A DNA stretch of 64,000 bases from JALNZF01 sp964447405 (GTDB lineage: Bacteria > Nitrospirota > UBA9217): positions 1 through 64,000 of the forward strand of contig CAYUSP010000009.1 of NCBI GenBank assembly GCA_964447405.1, written 5' to 3'. This document shows, one piece after another, positions 51,886 through 60,051 of this stretch. Each line of letters opens with the position of its first letter. The stretch's first letter is position 1. Under the pieces are notes generated by a model, which was given only the letters and a program-made list of their open reading frames with translations, was not told where the DNA came from and searched no databases. The position numbers and the translations under genes were made by a program.

Positions 51886-52004
51886 TGTAACCCCAAAAGC
51901 TTTATTAACCACGAGGCAGATCGATACGTCAGCAAGTCCCACACATAATGTCCCATAATGTCCTAATGTCCCAATAATGACCGTCCTTTAAGGCTCGCGC
52001 CGGG

Positions 52005-53237
52005 TTAATGCGTCAGGCCGCAGCACCGTTTAAACTTTCTGCTGCTTCCGCAGGGACAGGGCTCGTTCCTGCCGACTTTGCTGCTTTGCACAGGCATCGG
52101 CGACGGCGCTGTATTGGGACGGGCGCTACGAAGCCCTCTGTGCACCCGTCCGATGCAGTCGGCGGCTATCGGTTCAAGTCCGCTGATCAGCACCATGCCT
52201 TCTTGCAGCGCTTTTTCTGGTACGTTGTCAGCCTTCTCCAATTGTTCGACGTACAGCCCGACGCCACCCGTGAGATCCGCAAGATCTCCAAGCGCAGCGG
52301 TCACTTCCGAAGAGAATTTTCTATCATCCATTCCGCCCACGTCGAGCCCCTTGATGAAGTAGTGCACAAAGGCAACCAGGTCCTCGCTTCGTGTCAGCAA
52401 GCCGCGGACGCTCATCGGGTATTTCGTAGGAGGAAAAAGGAAGTCCTTGCCATGCGGGTCCCATCCGGCGATCTTATTCCAGAGCGTTATGAGCTTATCA
52501 AGAAGTGCCCGGGCTTCCTGCTCGGAATCGAAGACGGCATCCTTCGGATCGAAGATCAGGGGAAGAAAGCGGGACGGCATGACCATCGTTGGCGCGGCTG
52601 CGCAGCCATAAAACAGGCCGTAGATCTCGTGCAGCGTATGGTCCACGCCGATCTTCCGAAGGGACCTCGTGATCACCCCGAGATCGTCCGGCTCGCGCCG
52701 CGGCAATTCGTCTCCTGTCCGGTTTTTGTCCCTGAACAGACGCGCCAGTGCTTCTTCCGAATGAAGCCACTCAAGGTTTCGCTGCGGCGTTTCATTCGCC
52801 TTCCGGACGTCCCTTGCCAGGTGGAGAGACTTGACGCCGCCTGCCTCGGGGACGTAGTACTCGTACTGTTTCGCAAGATCGTTCATGTTCCCGATCAGAC
52901 GTTTGCTCACGGTCACGGTGAATTCGATCTGCTCATACTCTTGCAGAACCCGTACGATGTCGGCCGGCTCGACCCATTCCGATTCGAGGGCTTGCCGCAG
53001 GCCGTCGATGAAAGCCTGGCGGAATATCCCGGAATTGCCTCTAAACGACCAGGGCAGGATAAAGGAATAGAGCGTCTTTTCGTTCATCACGAGCACGCAT
53101 TTCTCCCGCTCGATCCTGAGAATATTGGCATACCAGTTGCCCAGGAGCGTGTCAGCAGGCCGGATCTCGGCGATCATCGCTTCGCTCAGGCCAAGTTCAT
53201 CGAGCAATTTTCGTGTGCAGCGGATCTGAAGCGCCAT
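52005..53237 (-). CDS. DUF6933-like protein with C-terminal SEC-C zinc motif
   Basis: This 410-residue protein has an N-terminal domain (1-170) resembling DUF6933 (MALQIRCTRKLLDELGL, NWYANILRIEREKCVLVMNE). The middle region was not recognised. The last 20 residues hold a SEC-C motif, EPCPCGSSRKFKRCCG, which binds zinc and often contacts protein partners. Its stop is 13 bases from the next gene, so it forms an operon with the 85-residue protein at 53251. Function unknown. Confidence 0.7.
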   Translation of the reverse strand: MALQIRCTRKLLDELGLSEAMIAEIRPADTLLGNWYANILRIEREKCVLVMNEKTLYSFILPWSFRGNSGIFRQAFIDGLRQALESEWVEPADIVRVLQEYEQIEFTVTVSKRLIGNMNDLAKQYEYYVPEAGGVKSLHLARDVRKANETPQRNLEWLHSEEALARLFRDKNRTGDELPRREPDDLGVITRSLRKIGVDHTLHEIYGLFYGCAAAPTMVMPSRFLPLIFDPKDAVFDSEQEARALLDKLITLWNKIAGWDPHGKDFLFPPTKYPMSVRGLLTRSEDLVAFVHYFIKGLDVGGMDDRKFSSEVTAALGDLADLTGGVGLYVEQLEKADNVPEKALQEGMVLISGLEPIAADCIGRVHRGLRSARPNTAPSPMPVQSSKVGRNEPCPCGSSRKFKRCCGLTH

Positions 53238-53250
53238 GTGGACACAATCC

Positions 53251-53508
53251 TTATTCGGGAAGCTTCGGCAGGCTGTTCAACGTCTTAACGAAACGGTCTT
53301 GATTAAAATGCTCGCCCCTCTTCAAAATATAATAGGTCTCCGCGGCGATCGCGGCCCCTAGCAAGTCTTTCGCCTCTGCTTCCGGATGCCCCTCCCGAAG
53401 CAGCCGTTCATAGGTCTGACGTGTCTCCGGCGGCTCATTGTCGCGGAGCTGCTTCTCCACCGCTTCAAGGAAAGCAGCACGAAGGCGGGGATTGAACTTT
53501 TCAGGCAT
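53251..53508 (-). CDS. Small conserved protein, unknown function
   Basis: The 85-residue, mostly helical protein (MPEKFNPRLRAAFLEAVEKQ, GAAIAAETYYILKRGEHFN) resembles short DUF1841-like proteins found beside SEC-C proteins. CCGGAGGAT before ATG 53508 supports the start. Thirteen bases after its stop the SEC-C gene starts, so the two are likely co-expressed and may interact. Confidence 0.7.
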   Translation of the reverse strand: MPEKFNPRLRAAFLEAVEKQLRDNEPPETRQTYERLLREGHPEAEAKDLLGAAIAAETYYILKRGEHFNQDRFVKTLNSLPKLPE

Positions 53509-53617
53509 GGCATCCTCCGGAACTTCCTGGCCCCATACAAGCTTTGATCAATGTGTTGCCGATGGTAACGGTCAAGAAGGTGATAGTAACCCTGGTAAGA
53601 ATGGTAAATCGTAAAGA

Positions 53618-53800
53618 TTAAGCAGCGTTTGCGTTGTTATCCCTATCAATACTATAGACAAAGAATCCGCAGAAATCGCAATAATATGTCCCAATGATTA
53701 TCGTCTGTATCTTGTCGTCTTTGCTAGCAATTGTCCGCAATGTGACAGTTTCGCTCAAATTTGCAACCCTTCTGCAGAGGGGACAATATTCTCCTGGCAT
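53618..53800 (-). CDS. Small zinc-ribbon-like protein
   Basis: The 60-residue protein has two Cys pairs, CPLC (residues 6-9) and CDFC (41-44), spaced like a treble-clef/zinc ribbon. GGAGG six bases before the ATG argues that it is a real gene. No family recognised. It lies between the SEC-C pair and vapBC. Confidence 0.6.
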   Translation of the reverse strand: MPGEYCPLCRRVANLSETVTLRTIASKDDKIQTIIIGTYYCDFCGFFVYSIDRDNNANAA

Positions 53801-53819
53801 ACCCGACCTCCGAATCCGA

Positions 53820-54221
53820 TCAAACGCTCCAGTCCACGAGCTTTAGATTCTTTATCTGCTTAAACTCTTTGGTGTTATTCGTAACGAGGGTCACGCCAAG
53901 CGCGTGAGCGTGAGCGCCTATCAGCATGTCCATGGATCCGATGGGCCTCCCTGCTCTTTCAAGATCTGCACGGATCGCTCCGTACTCCTGTGCCGCTTTT
54001 TCATCGAAGTCCGCGACTTCAAGAGGGAGAATGAACTCATCAAGGGCTTGCTGGTTCTTTTCGATGTGCAGGCTTTTGGACACACCATAACGAAGTTCCG
54101 CAAGGGTGATGGAAGAAATACCGATATCGCCGATAGCATGAGATTTAAAATGTTTAAGCACTTTGGCGGGATTTTGCTTGATAAGGTAAATGCAGATATT
54201 CGTATCCAGCATATACTTCAT
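53820..54221 (-). CDS. vapC: VapC-family PIN-domain toxin
   Basis: VapC toxins cleave tRNA or rRNA. The 133-residue PIN domain has acidic site residues D6 (MLDTNICIYL), E42 (TLAELRYG), and D98 (GSMDMLIGAHA) followed by TNNTKEFKQI. Its ATG overlaps the vapB stop by one base (TGATG), the classic order antitoxin then toxin. The toxin is intact by motif. Confidence 0.93.
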   Translation of the reverse strand: MKYMLDTNICIYLIKQNPAKVLKHFKSHAIGDIGISSITLAELRYGVSKSLHIEKNQQALDEFILPLEVADFDEKAAQEYGAIRADLERAGRPIGSMDMLIGAHAHALGVTLVTNNTKEFKQIKNLKLVDWSV

Positions 54222-54448
54222 CAGAAGTCCTCCCGCTTTTGCATCTTTGGCTGTTTCCGCTCAACCATGAAGTCATCGGAGAATTTATCGAGGCTGTGAA
54301 TCAGAGTATCCCATGAGTTCTTTGTCGGGATCAGCACCACGACGTTCCCCGATTTTTTAACAAACACGTGGTCATCCTCGAAACGGAATTCCTTGGGCAG
54401 ACGAACAGCCTGGCTTTGTCCGTTTTGAAATAGCTTTGCGGTCTTCAT
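54221..54448 (-). CDS. vapB: VapB/MazE-type antitoxin (AbrB fold)
   Basis: The 75-residue protein begins MKTAKLFQNGQSQAVRLPKE, the swapped-hairpin AbrB-type DNA-binding domain of VapB. The C-terminal 30 residues are flexible and charged and would neutralise VapC. It presumably represses its own promoter through the repeat at 54462-54488. Confidence 0.93.
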   Translation of the reverse strand: MKTAKLFQNGQSQAVRLPKEFRFEDDHVFVKKSGNVVVLIPTKNSWDTLIHSLDKFSDDFMVERKQPKMQKREDF

Positions 54449-54461
54449 TACACACCTCCGT

Positions 54462-54488
54462 ATAGTCTATACCGGTAATATATACTAT
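54462..54488. promoter_or_regulatory. Probable vapBC operator
   Basis: An imperfect palindrome, ATAGT(CTATACC)GGTA(ATAT)ATACTAT, lies 13-40 bases before the vapB start. Arms ATAGT and ACTAT are exact complements. The A+T-rich core would also hold the -10 region of the operon promoter. Confidence 0.6.
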
Positions 54489-54581
54489 TTAACACTGGAT
54501 TGCAAAAGGTTTTTAGGTGATTGCAGCAAGATCGGCGGGGAATGTACAAAGTCTAACATTATAGACCTGACCCTATCGCCT

Positions 54582-54715
54582 CCGCCGCCGACAGGGATGA
54601 GGAAGAGAATTAATACGGAGAGCATGGGGGATACTAACAAAAGAAACCGGCAAATGCAATCGGCGAGAGACTATCGATAGGGAGTAGCGTGTGATCGAAC
54701 AACTACAGGTTCAAG
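54582..54715. repeat. Direct duplication, copy 2 (with gene-start fragment)
   Basis: Copy of 51751-51885 at 2831 bases distance, same orientation. On the minus strand it retains an ATG and about 12 codons of the membrane protein gene (MLSVLILFLIPVGGG) before diverging, so it is a truncated duplicate. Confidence 0.9.
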
Positions 54716-54842
54716 CTTGCTCCTCTACCGTCCTTAACTAGTTATGCAACATAGGAAACAACGTCCCTAAGTTTCTGTTGCTGCAGGTGGCACCATCAGA
54801 TAACTGGAAGGTTCGTCGCGTATCAACGTCCCCTATGTTCCC
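54716..54842. other. Intergenic, GTCCC-type words
   Basis: No gene seen. Contains AACGTCCCTAAGTTTC and ACGTCCCCTATGTTCCCC, words shared with gaps at 51940-52000, 56490-56540 and 59287-59325. Confidence 0.5.
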
Positions 54843-55235
54843 CTATCTCATATTTCGCGGATCAACGGTATCTGGTAAGCAAAGGAATTCTTCCAATATT
54901 GTATTATTCATTTTCCCTTGTTCATCTAATAGCGTAACAATCGTGGCACCTGATGTGTTTTTAATATTTACTTCATGGCGTGCTATTTTGCGGCCATCTT
55001 TCACAAGGAATCTCCATGGTTCGGTAGCTTTATTAGCTTCAGCTTCAAGTTCCTCAACACAATGCTTTTTGTCATCGAATGCTGATTTTATTTGCCATGC
55101 TTCTCTATCTTTAAATAGTTCAGGTATTGTTGATCTTGCCTTATTCCAGAGAATCCAGGTATCGGCAGCTTCAACGTAACTAAAGAGCGACAGTACAAGT
55201 GATGCAATTAATAAAAAATAGCTTGCGCAGCTCAT
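54843..55235 (-). CDS. Small exported protein of unknown function
   Basis: This 130-residue protein has a signal peptide (MSCASYFLLIASLVLSLF, cleavage near VEA-ADT). The mature part has two cysteines and charged helices (FKDREAWQIKSAFDD, CVEELEAEANK). Family not recognised; GC and codon use look lower than in the housekeeping genes. A GGAGGGGG ribosome site lies upstream of ATG 55235, overlapping the stop of a 38-codon frame. Confidence 0.6.
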   Translation of the reverse strand: MSCASYFLLIASLVLSLFSYVEAADTWILWNKARSTIPELFKDREAWQIKSAFDDKKHCVEELEAEANKATEPWRFLVKDGRKIARHEVNIKNTSGATIVTLLDEQGKMNNTILEEFLCLPDTVDPRNMR

Positions 55236-55240
55236 TACAG

Positions 55241-55357
55241 TTACCCCCTCCAAGATGTCATTGTTCCGTCAAGGTTATCGATGGGAGTCGCGCTCACTGC
55301 CCCGCTCATCCCGATCAGCATCCAAGCGGTCGTCAGTCCAATCAATATGATTCTCAT
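55241..55357 (-). CDS. 38-residue signal-peptide-like frame
   Basis: A tiny reading frame begins ATG 55357 after GGAGAAACGTAAA. It reads MRIILIGLTTAWMLIGMSG, then AVSATPIDNLDGTMTSWRG. It looks like a signal peptide plus a short mature piece. Its stop (TAA, 55241-55243) overlaps the next gene's ribosome site. It could be a real small protein or the stub of a truncated gene. Confidence 0.35.
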   Translation of the reverse strand: MRIILIGLTTAWMLIGMSGAVSATPIDNLDGTMTSWRG

Positions 55358-55425
55358 TTTACGTTTCTCCTATTTGCCACGGCCATAAAAAGCTTCTCAT
55401 GTATTGCTGATGTATCTCACATTAT

Positions 55426-55809
55426 TTATAATTCTTTCATACACTGCAATGCCAACATATGAAGGTCTTTGCCTTTCCTTATCGTCAAGGCACTTCTTTT
55501 TAAATTTGATTTAGTACAGGTCACGCTGGTCGATATAGCGACATCTTCACTTGTCATGCACGAAAGCGTTTTGGTTTCATAAATAGTGCGATCTTTATCC
55601 CCTTGGCTAGTTATAGTTTCTGAAACTTGACACCATATTTGCGTATTCTTTAAGTAGAAATCATGTGCCTTTTTTTGCAAGGATATTGGTGTGTCAATAA
55701 TATCCTTACCCGGAGGAGGAGAATAATATAAATACCATTCTGCATTGGCAGTTGAAAATGAAAATACATTTGCCATGACTATGATACTTATAAATATTGT
55801 GAATCGCAC
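55426..55809 (-). CDS. Small exported Cys-containing protein
   Basis: This 127-residue protein has a signal peptide (MRFTIFISIIVMANVFSF, cut near NA-EWY) and four cysteines in the mature part (WCQV, LSCM, VTCTK, LQCM) that could form two disulfides. The start is GTG 55809 with GGATGG upstream. Family not recognised. It shares size, signal peptide and direction with its neighbours, suggesting a locus of small secreted proteins. Confidence 0.6.
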   Translation of the reverse strand: MRFTIFISIIVMANVFSFSTANAEWYLYYSPPPGKDIIDTPISLQKKAHDFYLKNTQIWCQVSETITSQGDKDRTIYETKTLSCMTSEDVAISTSVTCTKSNLKRSALTIRKGKDLHMLALQCMKEL

Positions 55810-55915
55810 TTAACCGCACCATCCTTTCATCTCACTATAGTAGAATCAGGCATTAATTATTAAAGGCTCTATAATAAATAGAGCCTTCTGTAATGGTCTG
55901 CATGTCAATGCTCTA

Positions 55916-56215
55916 CTAATAGCGTTTGCGAGTTGATTTATTATTACTGTAAGGATTGTCATAAATACTATTGTTATTTGCGGGTGGCTTATCATCCCAA
56001 GTTGAAGATCTTCTCCCCTGTTCGCCAGTGAAGGGATTCGTATTGGGACTCACAGACCAGTTGTTATTGTAGCTATTATCGGGCGATGATCTAAAGTGTG
56101 GCTCAACATATGTGCCATCACTTTTATAATATCCTCTAACGTATTCGCCTGCTAAAGCGTTATTGATTATTACAAACAAGAACAATAACGATAGAACTAC
56201 TAGTTTTCTAATCAT
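55916..56215 (-). CDS. Small exported protein with GYYKSDGTYVEPHFR motif
   Basis: The 99-residue protein has a signal peptide (residues 1-22) and a mature segment YVRGYYKSDGTYVEPHFRS, a short motif seen in many small bacterial and phage-associated proteins. The remaining residues are Asn/Ser/Tyr-rich and low complexity. AAAGGAATGCG precedes the ATG. Function unknown. Confidence 0.65.
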   Translation of the reverse strand: MIRKLVVLSLLFLFVIINNALAGEYVRGYYKSDGTYVEPHFRSSPDNSYNNNWSVSPNTNPFTGEQGRRSSTWDDKPPANNNSIYDNPYSNNKSTRKRY

Positions 56216-56547
56216 AGTCGCATTCCTTTCTTACTTTCGGATTTAGTTCCTGATGTGCGGAGTCTATAGGTAACCATATCTCTATGTCAAGTTGTTGCAT
56301 GGACGCTTGACTGTGGTAATCACACATAAAATGCTACTTTATGCAAATGCCACAATCACGGAGTTCCAGAGGGAGTTTCAGAGGGTCACGTCTACTTTCT
56401 TGCCATTCCCTCTTTCCGCTTGTCCGATAAGAACTTTCGGGTACCTTTCCGAGACGTTGTGACCGAAGTGAACTTAATCTATTCTCCATTTGGGTCACTA
56501 CGTCCCCATAGATGTCCCCTACGTCCTGACCTTAAACGGTCCATAGA
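56216..56547. other. Intergenic gap of about 330 bases
   Basis: No protein-like frame seen. The stretch contains GGGAGTTTCAGAGGGTC and the words TACGTCCCCATAGATGTCC, which recur elsewhere in gaps of this accessory region. Confidence 0.5.
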
Positions 56548-57321
56548 TCACGATAGACGCTGATCGCGTCGCATTTCCAAATAGCCTTCCAACTCATCAA
56601 TAGCTACCTCCATTGTACGGTTACCTTGACGTCGATAGAGATGCAAGCCATTATTTTGATTTAAAAACGCCAATTTTTTTCTATCCAAGACTTGAATTCG
56701 CGCGATATAGAGGCCGTCAACCTCAATAAATACTACGTCCACATAATCATTAATTGGAGAACCATCCTTGAACTTGCCAGTAATCTGATTTCTCAACTCA
56801 AGCTGCCATCTATCGGCGTTAAAGTCAGCGCAGCCCAGCAGAATACAATCGTCGCGAAGACCAATAGGTTGTGCGTCATCAGACACACCCGCAAATAGCA
56901 CACCGCCTCCACTATTCAGAAACGCTGCTATTGTCTTTAATGCGGAGAAGAGTACCACATCGGATTTTAACTGCTGATGTGGCGTTCCAGGTACCGCAGC
57001 CGCACGTTTATGATCATATAGGAGTGATGATTTATATTCTCTCGCGGATGTTTCGCCTTGACGCAACTCAAGCGTTACAGTCAAGGCAGAGTGCTGACCG
57101 CGTTCAGAGGAACGCATAATGCGCGGGGTAGTAAAGTCTCCCGTGGATAGCGGAGGTATAAGATCGAAGGACCAATCTGATGTAAATTTTCTGACAGAAT
57201 CTAATTGATCAAGCGCCATGCCTTTAGCATCAAGGGCGGATATGAGAGCATTCAACGTTACCTCACAACCAGAGGCAAGGGCAGATGCTACTATTTTTTG
57301 AAGCTCAGGTGTAATACTCAT
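56548..57321 (-). CDS. AlbA_2 (Schlafen-type) ATP-binding domain protein
   Basis: The 257-residue protein has an AlbA_2 domain in its C-terminal half, with SAREYKSSLL and ALKTIAAFLNSGGGVLFAGV followed by DDAQPIGLRDDCIL, and C-terminal strands VFIEVDGLYIARIQVLDR. This domain occurs in Schlafen-like and transcription-regulator proteins, several linked to defence. The N-terminal 90 residues were not recognised. It starts 16 bases after the DUF262 gene stop and runs in the same direction, so they form an operon. ATG 57321 is chosen; an in-frame TTG at 57336 is possible. Confidence 0.75.
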   Translation of the reverse strand: MSITPELQKIVASALASGCEVTLNALISALDAKGMALDQLDSVRKFTSDWSFDLIPPLSTGDFTTPRIMRSSERGQHSALTVTLELRQGETSAREYKSSLLYDHKRAAAVPGTPHQQLKSDVVLFSALKTIAAFLNSGGGVLFAGVSDDAQPIGLRDDCILLGCADFNADRWQLELRNQITGKFKDGSPINDYVDVVFIEVDGLYIARIQVLDRKKLAFLNQNNGLHLYRRQGNRTMEVAIDELEGYLEMRRDQRLS

Positions 57322-57336
57322 AGAGTAAGCTGCCAA

Positions 57337-59265
57337 TTATATTGTAATTGTCATCCGTCCGAGGAGGTCCTCAACCATAAGCTCCGCTCGGTGACTCCAA
57401 AACTCTCGCAATCCATCGGCGCCATTTCGCAAGGAATTGAAGCATGTTTCATCTATGTAGGCTCTCTGCAAAATCGCCGAAGAATGAGCGAACTCAATCT
57501 GCCGCTCAATTAAAACTTGGCCAGGATTCTTTGCTTTCCATATATTGTTAGATTGCCGACTAAGCGGCATAAGATTACAGACTGCATTGGCCCAATCACG
57601 CCCGGCACGCCGCTCATCAAGCAATTCAGCAAGTCCACCAGCACGGTTATTTCTGCACCAGTCTCTCGGATAAATATGGTGGAGTTGCACTGCAGATTCC
57701 TGCTGAGGAAATCTGAGACTTATGTTGTCATCCAGCAAATCTTTATCTGCCGCAGCAAGCATGGGAAGGTATAAAGCCTTCTGCATCGCACCGCCTGGTC
57801 GTCCATCAGTTATGTACTCTGCTAGATCTTCTCGTGATGGAAGCGGTTTCCCGATGAGCTGCCCAAGCTCTTGATCAATAGCTGCAGCCCATTGCGCACC
57901 AGTGTTATAGTTACGTCGCTTGTTGAGTAGACGCTTGAGGTCCTTAATATCAACGCCGAGTTGAGTTAGGAAGCCCTGGTCGTATCTATTGGTGAGAGCA
58001 TTTCTCCAAAAGAATGCCTTAAATAACGATGCGAGGTCATCAAGACTCCACCTATGAGTGTCAGGTGCATCAAAGTGGACATGCGCCCGAAGTGCAACGT
58101 AAATTGATGAGCTAACAGGATATGGACACCACTTCCATGGGAAAAGCCCGCCTGCGACAGTAATTTGAAAATCACGTAAATAGCCCGCAAGCAGTTGATC
58201 TGATGACATGAAGAGCTTCCAATGTTCAGTCGGTGTTGCAAGGAGATCACCAGCCTTGACTGATGTAATTGGAGTAATCGTAGCTCGCCCGACTCTCCGC
58301 GCAGGTGTCTTTATTTCGAGTGCCACATGACAAGCTGTCGCCATCTGAACCACCAGCTCTGGGCGATCATGTGTATCAGACCAGCCGATTGCGCCCTCCT
58401 TTTGCCCGAAGTCATCAATCCATTCTCGAAGTCTTACAGGACCTGTAGCCTCGCGTGCGGTGTCCGCATATAGCCAAGAATGAATAAGGTCAACGGTGGA
58501 TACCTTTGTACCCGTTGTATTCAGCTTCTCAAATATTTCACAAATGTCCGACAGGGAGTACGTATCTGGAACAATATATACTGCAAGTTTAGTGCGGCTA
58601 ATTCCTTCGAACGCACGCTTTAGAACCGTATTGCGCCGCTCAAGTTCATCCAATTGGGGCATTTGACCATTTGTATAAAAAGCGGGGTCTCGTATCGCTT
58701 GAATGTAGCGAAGCCATTGACCAAGAAATGCTTCACCTGCAATATTGCTTGACAAGGGAAAGCAACCCTGAGATATACATGTGGCATCATTATCAAAATG
58801 CCTTGCAGTAACTTCTGCCTCTTTGAGAAATATAATTTGCTCAAGAGGATCGGACGCAGCGACGTTCAAATAGTATCTTCCTGATGTTCGATAGTCACCA
58901 TGCGCAGTTCGAAACCCCCCGAATGCTAATGCGACCGCTGTGCAACGCTGCAATCCATCCAACACTGCAAATACTTTGCGCGGGTTATCCGGCCCATTAC
59001 AAAAACTACGGCGTATTTCCTCCGCTCCATGGTGTTCACGGTCAGCAAGCGAGAGTGGGCCAAGTTCCAGTGATGTATCATCTGCCTGTTCCCAAATTGT
59101 TGCCATACCGATAGGGCGGGCGCACAGAATCGAATGGATTAATTCAATTACATCCCCGACCGACCATACAAATTCGCGCTGAAATTGAGGAATTAACCAT
59201 TCGCGCGATTTCAGCTTTCTAAGCAGCTCTTCAATTGTTAAACTTGTTACCGATAAATCTGCCAT
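57337..59265 (-). CDS. DUF262 and HNH-type (GmrSD-like) protein
   Basis: The 642-residue protein has an N-terminal DUF262/ParB-like nucleotide-dependent domain with IPQFQREFVWSVGDVIEL at 25-42 and VLDGLQRCTAVAL near 101. The usual DGQQR is DGLQR here. The C-terminus resembles DUF1524-type HNH nucleases: LHHIYPRDWC at 528-537 and ANAVCNLMPLSRQSNNIW near 559-576. This is the arrangement of GmrS-GmrD type IV restriction enzymes, which attack modified phage DNA, but here in one chain. Activity is inferred. The operon partner is the AlbA_2 protein. Confidence 0.82.
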   Translation of the reverse strand: MADLSVTSLTIEELLRKLKSREWLIPQFQREFVWSVGDVIELIHSILCARPIGMATIWEQADDTSLELGPLSLADREHHGAEEIRRSFCNGPDNPRKVFAVLDGLQRCTAVALAFGGFRTAHGDYRTSGRYYLNVAASDPLEQIIFLKEAEVTARHFDNDATCISQGCFPLSSNIAGEAFLGQWLRYIQAIRDPAFYTNGQMPQLDELERRNTVLKRAFEGISRTKLAVYIVPDTYSLSDICEIFEKLNTTGTKVSTVDLIHSWLYADTAREATGPVRLREWIDDFGQKEGAIGWSDTHDRPELVVQMATACHVALEIKTPARRVGRATITPITSVKAGDLLATPTEHWKLFMSSDQLLAGYLRDFQITVAGGLFPWKWCPYPVSSSIYVALRAHVHFDAPDTHRWSLDDLASLFKAFFWRNALTNRYDQGFLTQLGVDIKDLKRLLNKRRNYNTGAQWAAAIDQELGQLIGKPLPSREDLAEYITDGRPGGAMQKALYLPMLAAADKDLLDDNISLRFPQQESAVQLHHIYPRDWCRNNRAGGLAELLDERRAGRDWANAVCNLMPLSRQSNNIWKAKNPGQVLIERQIEFAHSSAILQRAYIDETCFNSLRNGADGLREFWSHRAELMVEDLLGRMTITI

Positions 59266-59323
59266 AATCTGTCTCCTTCTTCAAATTTAGGGGTCTTGGG
59301 GGGAACTTTGGGGACGTTGGTTC

Positions 59324-59692
59324 TCAAAATGCTTTCCTCACGCCCTTCGCTCGACCTCTTCCGTAGTTCGCGGCGGTTTCCGCCACCCGCATGCCCGCCG
59401 CTTTCTTCTCCGGCTCGAACGTCACGCGCACCCGTGCGTGCAGGACCTTCGCCACCCTGCGCAGGGTGCTGAGAGAATGTCCTTCATAGCCAGGTGATTC
59501 CAGACGGCTGATCTGCTGCTGCGAAACCTTAAGGAGCTTTGCCAGGTCGTTCTGGGAAAGGCCCGCCTGCGTGCGAAGGGCCGCGATCTGGAGCGCCACG
59601 TCCCATGCCTCCCCGGCACGTTCGAAACGGGCGGCAAACTCCGGGTCCTTCAGTTGCTCATCGAGATATTTATCGAAATTCGTCTTTTTCAT
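59324..59692 (-). CDS. higA: HigA-type XRE antitoxin
   Basis: The 122-residue protein has a helix-turn-helix (residues about 40-95; LRTQAGLSQNDLAKLLKVSQ and STLRRVAKVLHARVRV). It follows the toxin gene in the same direction and overlaps it by four bases (ATGA). The order toxin-then-antitoxin is characteristic of HigBA. Confidence 0.9.
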   Translation of the reverse strand: MKKTNFDKYLDEQLKDPEFAARFERAGEAWDVALQIAALRTQAGLSQNDLAKLLKVSQQQISRLESPGYEGHSLSTLRRVAKVLHARVRVTFEPEKKAAGMRVAETAANYGRGRAKGVRKAF

Positions 59693-60042
59693 CGTTCAAC
59701 CCTTTTTATCCAGTCGCGCATCCGTCCTCTCGCGGTTGCCAGGTCCCGGTCCGGTATGGCCCGGCCCTTATTTCGAATGCCATGCACCGCGACGATCCTG
59801 CGGTTCTTCACAAAAAACCAGAGCACCCGAGTGTTGAGCTTGCCCACGTGGCGCAGTTCAAACAAGCCGTCTCCAAGCGCTTTGGACAGCGGCTCCCGGT
59901 GATACTGTCGGTTCCGCAGTTTCGCGAGACCGGCCACCACGGCCGCGAAATCATCCGGATCAGAGCTCCTGAGCTCGTCCAGAAAATACCGCACAGGGCA
60001 CGCCCCTGTTTCCGTTTCATAAAATTCTACTATAAAATCCAT
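59689..60042 (-). CDS. higB: HigB-type (RelE/ParE superfamily, Gp49-like) toxin
   Basis: The 117-residue protein fits the Gp49/HigB family: FIVEFYETETGACPVRYFLD, ALGDGLFELRHVGKLNTRVL, WFFVKNRRIVAVHGIRNKGR. Such toxins cleave mRNA on the ribosome. ATG 60042 is used (60048 is a possible second start). A 16-bp perfect palindrome lies directly upstream, a likely operator. Confidence 0.9.
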   Translation of the reverse strand: MDFIVEFYETETGACPVRYFLDELRSSDPDDFAAVVAGLAKLRNRQYHREPLSKALGDGLFELRHVGKLNTRVLWFFVKNRRIVAVHGIRNKGRAIPDRDLATARGRMRDWIKRVER

Positions 60043-60051
60043 AATCATTCA

